Assembly: GCF_014649755.1 (NCBI RefSeq)
Contig: NZ_BMTQ01000003.1
Location: 1 to 64,000 of the forward strand
DNA length: 64,000 nt
Source: Streptomyces litmocidini
GTDB taxonomy: Bacteria > Actinomycetota > Actinomycetes > Streptomycetales > Streptomycetaceae
Reading direction: 5' to 3'
Position numbers and translations under genes: made by a program
Shown here: in pieces, positions 46,795 through 54,398 of the stretch
How the letters are laid out: every line of letters starts with the position of its first letter
How positions within the stretch are numbered: position 1 is the stretch's first letter
Notes under the pieces: model-generated
What the model saw: the letters and a program-made list of their open reading frames with translations, nothing else
The model's database searches: none
Told to the model about the DNA's origin: nothing

Positions 46795-47952
46795 ATGGCC
46801 TTTCGAGCATGGCGGGACGTCCTGCGTTCCTGGCGGCCGGGGCATGCCCCCGCGCTGCTGGTGATCCCCCTCGGGCTGATCGTCACCGTGTGCGTCGTGG
46901 ACGTGCTGTCGCCGCCGCACATCCACCTCGGTCCCCTGCTGGTGGCAGCGCCCGCGATCAGCGTGGCCCTGGCCGGCGCACGCGTGACGGCGCTGATGGG
47001 GGCCCTTGCGGTAACGGCCCAGGTGCTGATCGGCGTGCTCAGAGGGGCCTGGGACACCGCCAACATCCAGGCTCAGATCGCCGCGCTGATCGTCGTCTCG
47101 GCCGTCTGCGTCGCCCTCTGTGTGGTGCGGGGGCGGCGCGAGCGGCAGCTGCACCGGGTGCGGTCGGTGGCCGAGGCGGCCCAGAGCGTGCTGCTGCGGC
47201 CGCTGCCCACCCGCGCCGGCCCGCTGCGGATCGCCGGTCTGTACATCCCTGCCGAGGAGGAAGCCGACCTGGGCGGAGATCTGTACGCGGCCGCACGCAC
47301 CGCCCACCACAGCACCCGGCTCCTCATCGGCGACGTGCGCGGCAGCGGCCTGGGCGCCATCAGCAACACCGCTCTGCTGCTCGGCGCCTTCCGGGCAGCC
47401 GCCCACCGGCAGGCCACCCTGCCCCGCCTCGCCGTCCACCTGGACGCCGCGTTCCGGTGGGACACCGGCCAGTGGCGGTCGCCGACGGAGCAGGACGCCA
47501 TGGAGGACTTCGCCACCGCCGTGCTGCTCGACATCCCCGACCACGATCCGGTCGTCCACCTCATCAGCTGCGGTCACCCACCGCCGCTCATCCTCCGCGA
47601 AGACCGGCTCATCCCGCTCGTGGCCGAGGCGAGCCATCTTCCGATCGGGTTCGGCGGGGCTTTCGGCATCACCGACTACGACATCCAGACCTTCCCGTTC
47701 GAGGTCGGCGACCTGCTGCTCCTCTACACCGACGGCGTCATCGAGGCACGCGACACCGACGGCCGCTTCTACCCCTTCACCGAACGGGCGCCGCAGTGGA
47801 CCACGGACGACCCCGACGAACTCCTGCGCCATCTCCGGGCCGACCTGCTGGCCCACGTCCACGGACACCTCGACGACGACGCGGCCGTCGTCGCGATCCG
47901 CCGCCTGGCAGACGGCCCGGTCACGACCCGGGACGGCAGCACGGGTGCATGA
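46795..47952 (+). CDS. Membrane-bound SpoIIE-family (PP2C) phosphatase
   Basis: 385 residues from the ATG at 46795, with GGAAGG upstream. Three or four membrane helices fill residues about 18-115. The cytoplasmic part, from VRSVAEAAQSVLLRPLPTRA on, is a SpoIIE/RsbU serine phosphatase: LRIAGLYIPAEEEADLGGDL (metal Asp), LLIGDVRGSGLGA, ATAVLLDI, LISCGHPPPLIL, GDLLLLYTDGVIEARD and HLDDDAAVVAIR. There is no GAF, PAS or kinase domain. The family dephosphorylates anti-sigma-factor antagonists, so it probably relays a membrane signal to an alternative sigma factor; no partner is encoded nearby. Confidence 0.93.
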   Translation: MAFRAWRDVLRSWRPGHAPALLVIPLGLIVTVCVVDVLSPPHIHLGPLLVAAPAISVALAGARVTALMGALAVTAQVLIGVLRGAWDTANIQAQIAALIVVSAVCVALCVVRGRRERQLHRVRSVAEAAQSVLLRPLPTRAGPLRIAGLYIPAEEEADLGGDLYAAARTAHHSTRLLIGDVRGSGLGAISNTALLLGAFRAAAHRQATLPRLAVHLDAAFRWDTGQWRSPTEQDAMEDFATAVLLDIPDHDPVVHLISCGHPPPLILREDRLIPLVAEASHLPIGFGGAFGITDYDIQTFPFEVGDLLLLYTDGVIEARDTDGRFYPFTERAPQWTTDDPDELLRHLRADLLAHVHGHLDDDAAVVAIRRLADGPVTTRDGSTGA

Positions 47953-48056
47953 CCCGAGAGGCCGTGAACGCGATCCACAGCCGCTCGGCCGCATCGGCGG
48001 TGCGGGGCCGGCCCGATCGCGAGCAGTGGCCGCAGCCGCTGGATCACCCACACGTC

Positions 48057-48926
48057 TCAGCCGCGGGGGCGCTCCGCGGTCACCAGCCACGCCGTACTGC
48101 GCAGCCGCACGGCGCCGTCGCGTTCGAACCGGCGCAGCGCGTCGGTCAGTGCGTGCCGGGCCTCCTCGCGTCGCTGCGGCGTGGACGCCTGGGCGAGCAG
48201 GTGCTGCGCCGGGCCGGTGGACAGCAGGAAGTCCGCGGCCCGTTCCGCATCAGGACCCCAGTTCCCCTGCGCCTCGACCTGCACGGAGGTGACCCCCGTG
48301 AAGCCGGCCGCGTCGAGTACGGTGCGGATGCGGGCGGGGTCGGCGAGGGAGAACATGCCGGGGGCGCCGGTTACGCCGAAGTCTCCGGGGTCGGCCTCGG
48401 GCAGGGCCCGGGACAGTGTCGACATCACCATCGCCCAGTCGTTGTCGGCGGCTGCGGCGCTGGTGACGAAGGCCAGACGGCCGCCGGGGCGCAGGGCCTG
48501 GCCGATGTGACCGAAGGCGGCGACGGGGTCGGCGAAGAACATCACCCCGAAGCGGCTGATCGCACGGTCGAAGCCGCCGGTCGGCAGGGGGTGGACCTGC
48601 GCATCGCCTTGGGCGAATGCGACGTTGGGCAGCAGTTCGCGGTCGGCGGCGGCCCGGGCGCGCTCCAGCATGGGCCCGGAGAGGTCCAGTCCCAGAGCCG
48701 TGCCCGCGGGGGCCCGCCCGGCGGCCAGGCGGGTGGTGTGTCCGGCCCCGCAGCCGATGTCCAGGACCTGGTGGTGGCCGGCGATGTCGGCGGCGTCGAG
48801 CAGCCGCTGGTTGAAGCCGTCGTTCACGGCGTCCCACTGGTCCTGGTGGCGGGCCCAGAAGCTGCCCTCGGTCCCGTTCCATGCCTGCGCCTGCCGGCTG
48901 TTGATGATGAGTTCCGGAAACTCCAT
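48057..48926 (-). CDS. Class I SAM-dependent methyltransferase
   Basis: 289 residues from the ATG at 48926 with GGGAG upstream. The motif I loop is VLDIGCGAGHTTRLAA; further ALGLDLSGPMLERAR, VAFAQGDAQVHPLPTGGFDR and ALRPGGRLAFVTSA. The N-terminal INSRQAQAWNGTEGSFWARH is typical of a common actinobacterial Methyltransf_25-type group. It is divergent from the TetR gene at 49011, and their shared 84-bp promoter region holds a double operator, so the TetR protein very probably controls this enzyme. The substrate might be the inducing toxic compound. Confidence 0.92.
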   Translation of the reverse strand: MEFPELIINSRQAQAWNGTEGSFWARHQDQWDAVNDGFNQRLLDAADIAGHHQVLDIGCGAGHTTRLAAGRAPAGTALGLDLSGPMLERARAAADRELLPNVAFAQGDAQVHPLPTGGFDRAISRFGVMFFADPVAAFGHIGQALRPGGRLAFVTSAAAADNDWAMVMSTLSRALPEADPGDFGVTGAPGMFSLADPARIRTVLDAAGFTGVTSVQVEAQGNWGPDAERAADFLLSTGPAQHLLAQASTPQRREEARHALTDALRRFERDGAVRLRSTAWLVTAERPRG

Positions 48927-48944
48927 GTCGGTCTCCCGAGTAGA

Positions 48945-48985
48945 ATGGGCGTGTGCCCAAACAGTATGGGCACACGCCCATACTG
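48945..48985. promoter_or_regulatory. Double TetR operator
   Basis: Two dyads sit side by side: TGGGCGTGTGCCCA (48946-48959) and CAGTATGGGC-ACAC-GCCCATACTG (48962-48985). Both share the core TGGGC-N4-GCCCA, and their centres are 21 bp apart, two helical turns. They fill the promoter region between the methyltransferase and TetR genes. Confidence 0.8.
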
Positions 48986-49010
48986 TCCACGTCCTTTCTG
49001 GAGCAAGCCG

Positions 49011-49595
49011 ATGTCCCCACGCGGAGTGGCCATCCCCGACCTGCGCGTACGACTTTTCGCGGCCGCCGAACGGGTGGTGGCGCGCGACGGAGCGGGCGCC
49101 CTCACCAGCCGGGCGGTCACCGAAGAAGCCGGCTGTGGCAAGGGCGTGCTGCACACGCACTTCGCCGGACTGGACACCTTCGTGGCAGAGCTGGTGCTTG
49201 ACCGCTTCGCCTCGACGGCCCGGCTGATGCAAGCCCTGCCCGCTCGCGCCGGGCAGGACACGGTCGCGCACAACCTCGTCCGGGCGGCCCGAGCCCTCAT
49301 GGACTCCCTCGATCCGGGCATCGTCGCACTCGCCCTGACCCTGCCGGGCGCCTCCTCGCACACCCGACGGGCATGGCAGGAGGGTGCGCCGGGCTTCGCG
49401 GTGATCGAGGAGGCGGTCCGCGCCTACCTCGTAGCCGAGCAGGAACTGGGCCGGGTGGCCGCCGACACCGACACGGCAGCGGCCGCCCTCGCCCTCGTCG
49501 GCACCCTGCATCACCTCTTGATGACCCGCACCCCCGGCAGCCCAGCTCCCGAGGACCAGATGGAACGCCTGGTTGCACTGCTACTGCACAGCTAG
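49011..49595 (+). CDS. TetR-family repressor
   Basis: 194 residues from the ATG at 49011 with GGAG upstream. The N-terminal helix-turn-helix is RLFAAAERVVARDGAGALTS then RAVTEEAGCGKGVLHTHFAG, close to the TetR consensus. The rest is the variable helical ligand domain (VAHNLVRAARALMDSLDPGI, ALVGTLHHLLM). It is divergent from a methyltransferase and should bind the double operator between them, repressing both genes until a ligand appears. Confidence 0.92.
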   Translation: MSPRGVAIPDLRVRLFAAAERVVARDGAGALTSRAVTEEAGCGKGVLHTHFAGLDTFVAELVLDRFASTARLMQALPARAGQDTVAHNLVRAARALMDSLDPGIVALALTLPGASSHTRRAWQEGAPGFAVIEEAVRAYLVAEQELGRVAADTDTAAAALALVGTLHHLLMTRTPGSPAPEDQMERLVALLLHS

Positions 49596-49867
49596 AGAGC
49601 GCTCCGAACACCCGTGAAAGCGATACGCGCGCCCGGCCCGGACCGGGAAGCAAACGCCGGAGTGTGGTGGAGCGGCACTTCGGCCGCATGAGCACGGGGG
49701 TGGCTTCGTCACCCGGCACGACTGTGACCGCCACGTCCCATCAGGTGCCGTCACCCTCGCGTCGTTCCAGGCGTCGGCGTGACACGCTCACGACGAGCCC
49801 GCACGCGGGAGTCCGGCGGCGGGCCGTCCCGACGATCCTGCGGTGCAGGCCGGGCTTGGGAAAGCGG

Positions 49868-50422
49868 TCACCGCGCGCCCTCGGTCACTGAGGCCACGCA
49901 CACGGGGATGGCGACGGAGAGCCTTCCCGTGAAAGCCCGCTCCTGCTGTTCGGAGATCCACGCGGTGGCCGAATCACGGCCGACACGGCCGGTGACGGCC
50001 GCTGCTTCGGCCGGTCCGGACAGCACCGGCAGCAGGGGGGCGTCCGTGAGAACCGCCGTGCGCACCTCCACGGCCACCTCGTGAAGTCCGGCGCCGGCCA
50101 GAAGATTCCGATGGCGTCGAACCCCGGCGAGCAGGTGGCAGCGGTGGAAGCGGCCATTGCCGCTCATCACGAACACCGTCGCCGTGACGCCGGGGGCCGC
50201 CAGGGCGACGTCCCGGGTATCGGCGACGCGGGCCCGGATCGCGGCGACCGCAGCCCGGGCCCGCTCCGGCATCCAGCCGATCAGCTCGTACGGCGCCCCG
50301 GCAATCTCCCTCACCGGCCGGCGCCCCACGCTGACGGTGCGCGGCTCGGACGTCGGCCGTGCGTCGAGTCCGGCCCTCAGCGTCCGGAACCACCGTGGTC
50401 CGGATGCTCGGGTGTGGTCCAT
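49868..50422 (-). CDS. Hypothetical protein
   Basis: 184 residues from an ATG at 50422 with GGAG 8 bases upstream; the start lies inside the end of the small membrane-protein gene upstream (46-bp overlap). Codon bias is good. The middle has VADTRDVALAAPGVTATVFVM, GRFHRCHLLAGVRRHRNLLA and LHEVAVEVRTAVLTDAPLLP, suggesting an alpha/beta domain, but no family is recognised. It has no signal peptide or membrane helix. Confidence 0.6.
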   Translation of the reverse strand: MDHTRASGPRWFRTLRAGLDARPTSEPRTVSVGRRPVREIAGAPYELIGWMPERARAAVAAIRARVADTRDVALAAPGVTATVFVMSGNGRFHRCHLLAGVRRHRNLLAGAGLHEVAVEVRTAVLTDAPLLPVLSGPAEAAAVTGRVGRDSATAWISEQQERAFTGRLSVAIPVCVASVTEGAR

Positions 50423-50613
50423 GATGCGCGCTCCGCCCCGGCGTCCGTGTGCACGGGATCGACGTCGGAACGGCGCCTGCGCGCGGCACGGCGGCTGCCC
50501 CACCAAAACGCCCCGACGAGAAGGGCGACGACCACGATCCCCAGGCCGACGGCGAAGAGCACGGCGTTGGAACCGGCCGACGCGAGAACAGAGGATGCTG
50601 CGATGCCAGTCAT
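50377..50613 (-). CDS. Small single-helix membrane protein (DUF6479-like)
   Basis: 78 residues. The ATG at 50613 is preferred over the GTG at 50619 because GGAAAGG lies 5 bases before it. One hydrophobic helix (NAVLFAVGLGIVVVALLVGA) is followed by a [12 protein letters not shown] stop-transfer and a polar tail. This is the layout of the small Streptomyces DUF6479 proteins, of unknown function. Its end overlaps the next hypothetical gene, so the two are probably co-translated. Confidence 0.65.
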   Translation of the reverse strand: MTGIAASSVLASAGSNAVLFAVGLGIVVVALLVGAFWWGSRRAARRRRSDVDPVHTDAGAERASWTTPEHPDHGGSGR

Positions 50614-50933
50614 GATCACCTTTCCAGAGGCAACGCGCCGCGGCAGCAGGGCGCTGCGGGCGCGCAGGGCGACTGTCCCCTCCCGGCCTGTGTAAACGCC
50701 CTCACAGGGAGGCTGTGTGGCCGCTCATCGATGCCGCGGGGCCGCCCGGATGCCCGTGCTCGCCCTGACCGGCGACGCCCGCCGGTGAGAGCCCAAGCGC
50801 ATGCGGCTGCCACTGTTCTCCCCCACAGCCCAGCTCGTCACCACCGGCCGCCGCAGTCGCCCCCGCCTGGCCTGCCGCTGGGCCGTGTCTTCGAATGATC
50901 ACCGCTGGTGGGTCATGGTGTCGCGAGACGTCG
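50614..50933. other. Gap without a recognisable gene
   Basis: Nothing with codon bias or motif was found. It should contain the promoter for the small membrane protein gene. Confidence 0.35.
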
Positions 50934-51182
50934 CCAGGAGCTGTCCGATGCCGGGCGGGAGTTCGTCCGGCCGCTGCCGCCCGCCTCGTTGCGGGGACGG
51001 AAGCGGCTGGAGGACCGCCGGGTCCTGAACGGGATCGTGGGGAAGTTCCGCACCGGGACGCGCCCGAGCGGGCCGGCCGGATCGGCAACCGGGGCCGGCG
51101 GGGCGGCCGCGGGGGCCGCTCGTCGGCCTTCGACCGCGAGACGTACAAGCACCGCACCGTCAAGAGTTGTGTGGACTCCTGA
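50934..51182 (+). pseudogene. Scrambled remnant of an IS5-type transposase
   Basis: One plus-strand frame reads QELSDAGREFVRPLPP and RGRKRLEDRRVLNGIVGKF, RTGTRP, the N-terminal domain of IS5-type transposases. Further on, in another frame, AFDRETYKHRTVKSCVDS resembles their C-terminal AFDR-x-x-YK-x-R-x-x-VER block and runs into a stop. The catalytic middle is gone. Confidence 0.65.
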
Positions 51183-51210
51183 AGATCATGCGGTGGACGC
51201 GAGCCACCGC

Positions 51211-51336
51211 ATGAACGCACTCCGATGGCGGGCGATGTCCGACCAGGTCATGACCCGGATCGCGGGCCGGTTTCCCAGGGTGGAACCACGGGCGACCGCT
51301 CGTGCCTACCTGCTCGGACTGCTTTCCCGGACCGAT
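51211..51336 (+). pseudogene. N-terminal scrap of an IS701-type transposase
   Basis: About 42 codons: WRAMSDQVMTRIAGRFPRVE then PRATARAYLLGLLS, resembling the start of IS701 transposases (…RFxRVEPRxRxRxYLxGLL…). The frame loses similarity after 51336. It directly follows the IS5 remnant. Confidence 0.5.
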
Positions 51337-51448
51337 GTGACGGCTGCTCGATCCGCCCGTGGGGACGCCGCTGTCAGCGTACGGACTTTCCTCCCCAGCC
51401 GCGTACGGACGTACGTCTCCGCTTCCGTCCCGGTGAGGGCAAGGGTGG

Positions 51449-51835
51449 TCAGCGCATCGTCCAGCCGTGCTCTTCCTGTGCTGCGCCGGCTTCCTCTTCG
51501 CCAAGCCAGACGAGGCCGAACTGCCGGCCCCGTAGCCGGAAGATTCCCGCTGACCAGTCGGCAAGCTCCTCGTCGAGCTCGCCGGCGGAGATGATCCCGT
51601 CGTCGAGGTCGGGCAGCTGCTGGGCGGGATCGGTACAGGACAGAGCCCATTCGGGAAGCTCTTGCGGGTTGCCCCATCGCCTTCGCCGAAAGGGCCCTTC
51701 CCTCCACCACCAGGTCGTGACTCGGATCACGAGCACGCCGATCTGCTCGTCTCCGTCCATGACACGTGCGGCAGCACGGCGGTACGGGTCGAGCCGGGTA
51801 TCGGGCGATGGCTCCGGCCGTCGACGTCTGAACAC
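51449..51835 (-). CDS. Hypothetical acidic protein
   Basis: 128 residues from a GTG at 51835. It has an Arg-rich start (MFRRRRPEP), a beta-rich middle (QIGVLVIRVTTWWWREGPFR) and an acidic end (DLDDGIISAGELDEELADW, FGLVWLGEEEAGAAQEEHG). The trio of Trp residues and the size recall small immunity-like or cytoplasmic proteins, but no family is recognised. A second small hypothetical gene lies upstream on the same strand. Confidence 0.5.
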   Translation of the reverse strand: MFRRRRPEPSPDTRLDPYRRAAARVMDGDEQIGVLVIRVTTWWWREGPFRRRRWGNPQELPEWALSCTDPAQQLPDLDDGIISAGELDEELADWSAGIFRLRGRQFGLVWLGEEEAGAAQEEHGWTMR

Positions 51836-51932
51836 GCCTTCATTCTCGCTGTCGCACCCGGACCAGGCCGACCTCGGGCTCAGAACGCCTGATCACGCCG
51901 CAGCGCTTCCGGTGCCCCGGCCCCACGCTTGA

Positions 51933-52307
51933 TCAGTCGTTGATCAGCTGCTGAAAGGTCTCGGAGAACTCACCGTTCTCGATCAGTCCGGCGATCACGC
52001 CGGTCGTGCTCCCGATGCCCGGATCCCTGACGATCAGGCCGTCCGAGGCCCAGAAGTACCGGCCCCCCAGGGCCTCGTCGGTTCCTGCCCAGGGTTTCAT
52101 CAGGCGCTCGACCTCCGCGACGGTGAACACGGTCGCGGCCCGACGAGCTCCGTTCTTCGGAGCCACGAAGACGTCCACGTCGCAGACCTCGTCCAAGTCC
52201 TCACCGTCGCCGGGCAGGAACGACGTCTCGAAGTCCTGCGTGCGGACCCGGTACCAGGGCTCGTCCCACCCCCGCTCGACCGGCTCGGGCGGTGTGCTGT
52301 CACTCAT
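51933..52307 (-). CDS. Hypothetical protein
   Basis: 124 residues from the ATG at 52307. Codon bias is good and the sequence is acidic: GWDEPWYRVRTQDFETSFLP, DLDEVCDVDVFVAPKNGARR, ATVFTVAEVERLMKPWAG and RYFWASDGLIVRDPGIGS. No signal peptide. It resembles small uncharacterised actinobacterial proteins. The spacing to the gene at 51835 (about 100 bp) could allow cotranscription. Confidence 0.6.
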   Translation of the reverse strand: MSDSTPPEPVERGWDEPWYRVRTQDFETSFLPGDGEDLDEVCDVDVFVAPKNGARRAATVFTVAEVERLMKPWAGTDEALGGRYFWASDGLIVRDPGIGSTTGVIAGLIENGEFSETFQQLIND

Positions 52308-52377
52308 CACGCGAGCGTCCCCGGCCGGGGTCATCGATCTCCACCGAGATCCGCTGCCGTGCTGCCGCTGCCCGCAC

Positions 52378-53058
52378 TCAGAGCCGGCCTCCGTTGTCCG
52401 CGCGGTGTGCGGGGTCGGGCGCGCACAGCCAGCCGTTGACGGCGAAGCGGCTGTCCGCGTGGTCCCTCCCGGGGCACTCGACCGGCCGTACCTCGTGCCA
52501 GGCGGTGGGCAGGAAGAACACGATGCTGTCGTGCTCGGGCTCCCAGTCCCGCCAGGTCCGTTCCTCCCACGCCCCGGTCGTCCCGGTGTGCAGGGGCAGG
52601 GCGGCGTCGAAGACGCGCAGCTCGCCCCCGGTGAACGGCCGGGGCGTGCGATGCAGGTAGTACACGAACGTGAGCAGACGCCGAGGGGCGTGGTCGACGC
52701 TGGTGTCCTGGTGCGGCCGGTAGAAGTCCCCGTCGTTGTGCACGTTGAGGCCGTAACTGGCTTCGGTGTACCGGCAGTCGACGCCCAGCGTGTGCTCGAC
52801 CGCCTCCCGGACGTCCTCGACGGCCGCGAGCAGCTCGGGCGCCTCGAAGTCCGGGCACGACCGGGACCGGCGCAGGTCGGGGTCCAGCTCCCGGTCCCGG
52901 ATCAGGGAGGGCTTGAGGCGGTCCCCCGTGGAGGCGACGGCACGCTCCAGGAGGGCGCCGGACGTCCGCTCTCCGAGGAACCCGGTGATGCGGCAGACCG
53001 TGACCGGAAGCCGGAAGACCGCGTCCGTGGACACCTGCGAGGGACTCTCCGCCGTCAT
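52378..53058 (-). CDS. 2-oxoglutarate/Fe(II)-dependent oxygenase (prolyl-4-hydroxylase-like)
   Basis: 226 residues from an ATG that overlaps the upstream stop as ATGA. The jelly-roll motifs are NVHNDGDFYRPHQDTSVDHA, giving the first His-x-Asp, LLTFVYYLHRTPRPFTGGEL, and WEPEHDSIVFFLPTAWHEVR with the second His and the late Arg for 2-oxoglutarate. This matches the P4Hc/PKHD-type 2OG-FeII oxygenases that hydroxylate proline, asparagine or small molecules. Being third in an operon with the split S74 proteins, it may modify one of them; this is inference. Confidence 0.88.
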   Translation of the reverse strand: MTAESPSQVSTDAVFRLPVTVCRITGFLGERTSGALLERAVASTGDRLKPSLIRDRELDPDLRRSRSCPDFEAPELLAAVEDVREAVEHTLGVDCRYTEASYGLNVHNDGDFYRPHQDTSVDHAPRRLLTFVYYLHRTPRPFTGGELRVFDAALPLHTGTTGAWEERTWRDWEPEHDSIVFFLPTAWHEVRPVECPGRDHADSRFAVNGWLCAPDPAHRADNGGRL

Positions 53059-53456
53059 CGCCCCGCCTCTGCCGTGGCCGTGGCCGTGGCCGTGGCCGTG
53101 GCCACAGCGTCCCGCAGCCGGGACACCTCGGCCTCCAGTTCCGTCACATGGCGGTGGAGCGCCTGGACGCAGACCAGGGCCACGCCGAGGCCGTCGACGA
53201 CCGGGATCCTGGTGTCGTCGCGGTTGAGGCCGAAGGCGGCGTGCCAGTCCTGGGCCATCGGTCCGAGGTGACGTACGTCCTCGGGCTCCCAGACGTAACG
53301 CCAGGTACCGATGGGCAGCGCGGCCACCGTCTCGAGGACCTGGTACCCGTTGACGGCACCGGCCGGGGCCACGGCGCCACCTTCCCGGACGTCGGCCCCA
53401 CCACGGACCTCGGGACCCCGGTCGACCGCCCGGGAGCGCCGGGGGAAGATCCGCAT
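53055..53456 (-). CDS. C-terminal part of a peptidase S74 (tail-fibre chaperone-like) domain, separate gene
   Basis: 133 residues from the ATG at 53456; a GTG at 53462, overlapping the upstream stop as GTGA, is equally possible. About 45 unstructured residues lead into YQVLETVAALPIGTWRYVWE, VRHLGPMAQDWHAAFGLN, VDGLGVALVCVQALHRHVTE and a coiled-coil LEAEVSRLRDAVATATA. This is the body of the S74 intramolecular chaperone domain, but its beginning with the Ser-Lys cleavage dyad (SDRGLKQDV) is at the end of the upstream gene. There is no signal peptide. The Ala-Thr run at the end is encoded by a hexamer microsatellite. Confidence 0.8.
   Translation of the reverse strand: MRIFPRRSRAVDRGPEVRGGADVREGGAVAPAGAVNGYQVLETVAALPIGTWRYVWEPEDVRHLGPMAQDWHAAFGLNRDDTRIPVVDGLGVALVCVQALHRHVTELEAEVSRLRDAVATATATATATAEAGR
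53071..53100. repeat. (GCCGTG)5 microsatellite at the end of the S74-body gene
   Basis: Five exact hexamers encode Ala-Thr repeats in the minus-strand gene. Hexamer changes keep the frame, so tail length can vary. Confidence 0.95.
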
Positions 53457-53458
53457 CG

Positions 53459-53998
53459 TCACCGGCTCCAGTCGACCGGGACCACGTCCTGCTTGAGTCC
53501 GCGGTCGCTGCAGATGGAGCACGGGCCGGCCGGCACCCCGGGGCCCTGGTCGGTGCCGACGGTGATCGCCCCGTGGGCTCCGACCGGGGTGTGGACGCCG
53601 TCGCCCTGGAGCGCCGCCTCGTAGCCGCCGAGGAGCTCCTGGAGGGTTCCGGGACCCAGGTTCTCCGGGGCGGTGATCGCGGCCACGCCGTCGTAGTCGG
53701 TGTAGGCCGCCCCGAGCGTCCGGCCACCGATGGTGGCGAACACGACCTTCACGCCCCGGACGGGCTCCCCGGTGACGGCGTCGGAGGCGATCGCGTGGAG
53801 GTTCTCCAGTTGCATCTGGGTGACGTTCAGGGTGGCCTGGCTGGCCACGAGCCTGACCGGCTTCAGACTGGGGCATTCCGCGCCGCTGCACGGTGCGGGC
53901 GACGACGTGAGCGCGGCCGCGGGGACGGCGCCCCCCGCGCCCAGCGACGCCAGAGCGGCTGCCATCACCGCGACGGTCCTGCGACCGACAGAACTCAT
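53459..53998 (-). CDS. Secreted protein ending in the start of an S74 domain
   Basis: 179 residues from the ATG at 53998 behind GGGGAG. A signal peptide (residues about 1-29, ending VPAAA) leads to an Ig-like or carboxypeptidase-regulatory-like beta domain (NVTQMQLENLHAIASD, GEPVRGVKVVFATIGGRTLG, AYTDYDGVAAITAPE). After GPCSIC the protein ends in SDRGLKQDVVPVDWSR. That last stretch is the conserved opening of S74 domains, with the Ser-x4-Lys pair that performs self-cleavage in phage tail spikes. The remainder of the domain is in the next gene in another frame. Either the stop is a natural split or the gene pair arose by a frame break. Confidence 0.78.
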   Translation of the reverse strand: MSSVGRRTVAVMAAALASLGAGGAVPAAALTSSPAPCSGAECPSLKPVRLVASQATLNVTQMQLENLHAIASDAVTGEPVRGVKVVFATIGGRTLGAAYTDYDGVAAITAPENLGPGTLQELLGGYEAALQGDGVHTPVGAHGAITVGTDQGPGVPAGPCSICSDRGLKQDVVPVDWSR

Positions 53999-54398
53999 GT
54001 CCACTCCCCATCGACCCGCCACCCCCCGTGGGGCGGCACGGACGACCGTAGCCACACCCGTCCGGAGCGAACGTCCGATGAACGCGAGTGCGCACCATCT
54101 GATGAATCGTCGGCGGGGCCGTGACGAACACGGCCGATTCATACCGGCCAGCACAGGGCCGCGGACGCCCCCGGCTGTGAGCCGACCGGCGAAGCCGGTC
54201 GGAACGTCGACGTGCCGCAAGGACTGTGCCGACCGACCCGGCGTGCTCCCCAGCACCGCGCCGGAACACGAGGGCCGACCGTACGGGAACACGAGGACCC
54301 GACCGTAACCGGACGCTCAGGTGGCCGGATCAACCGCTCCCCGGCCAACTGAAGCGTTCCGTCACGCCGGGGCTCGCGGACCGTTCGGGGTACGGCTG
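53999..54398. other. Gap with a direct repeat
   Basis: No gene recognised. Two near-identical copies of GGAACACGAGG-(x)CCGACCGTA lie at 54263-54284 and 54286-54309. The promoter of the S74 operon should be near 54000-54060. Confidence 0.45.
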
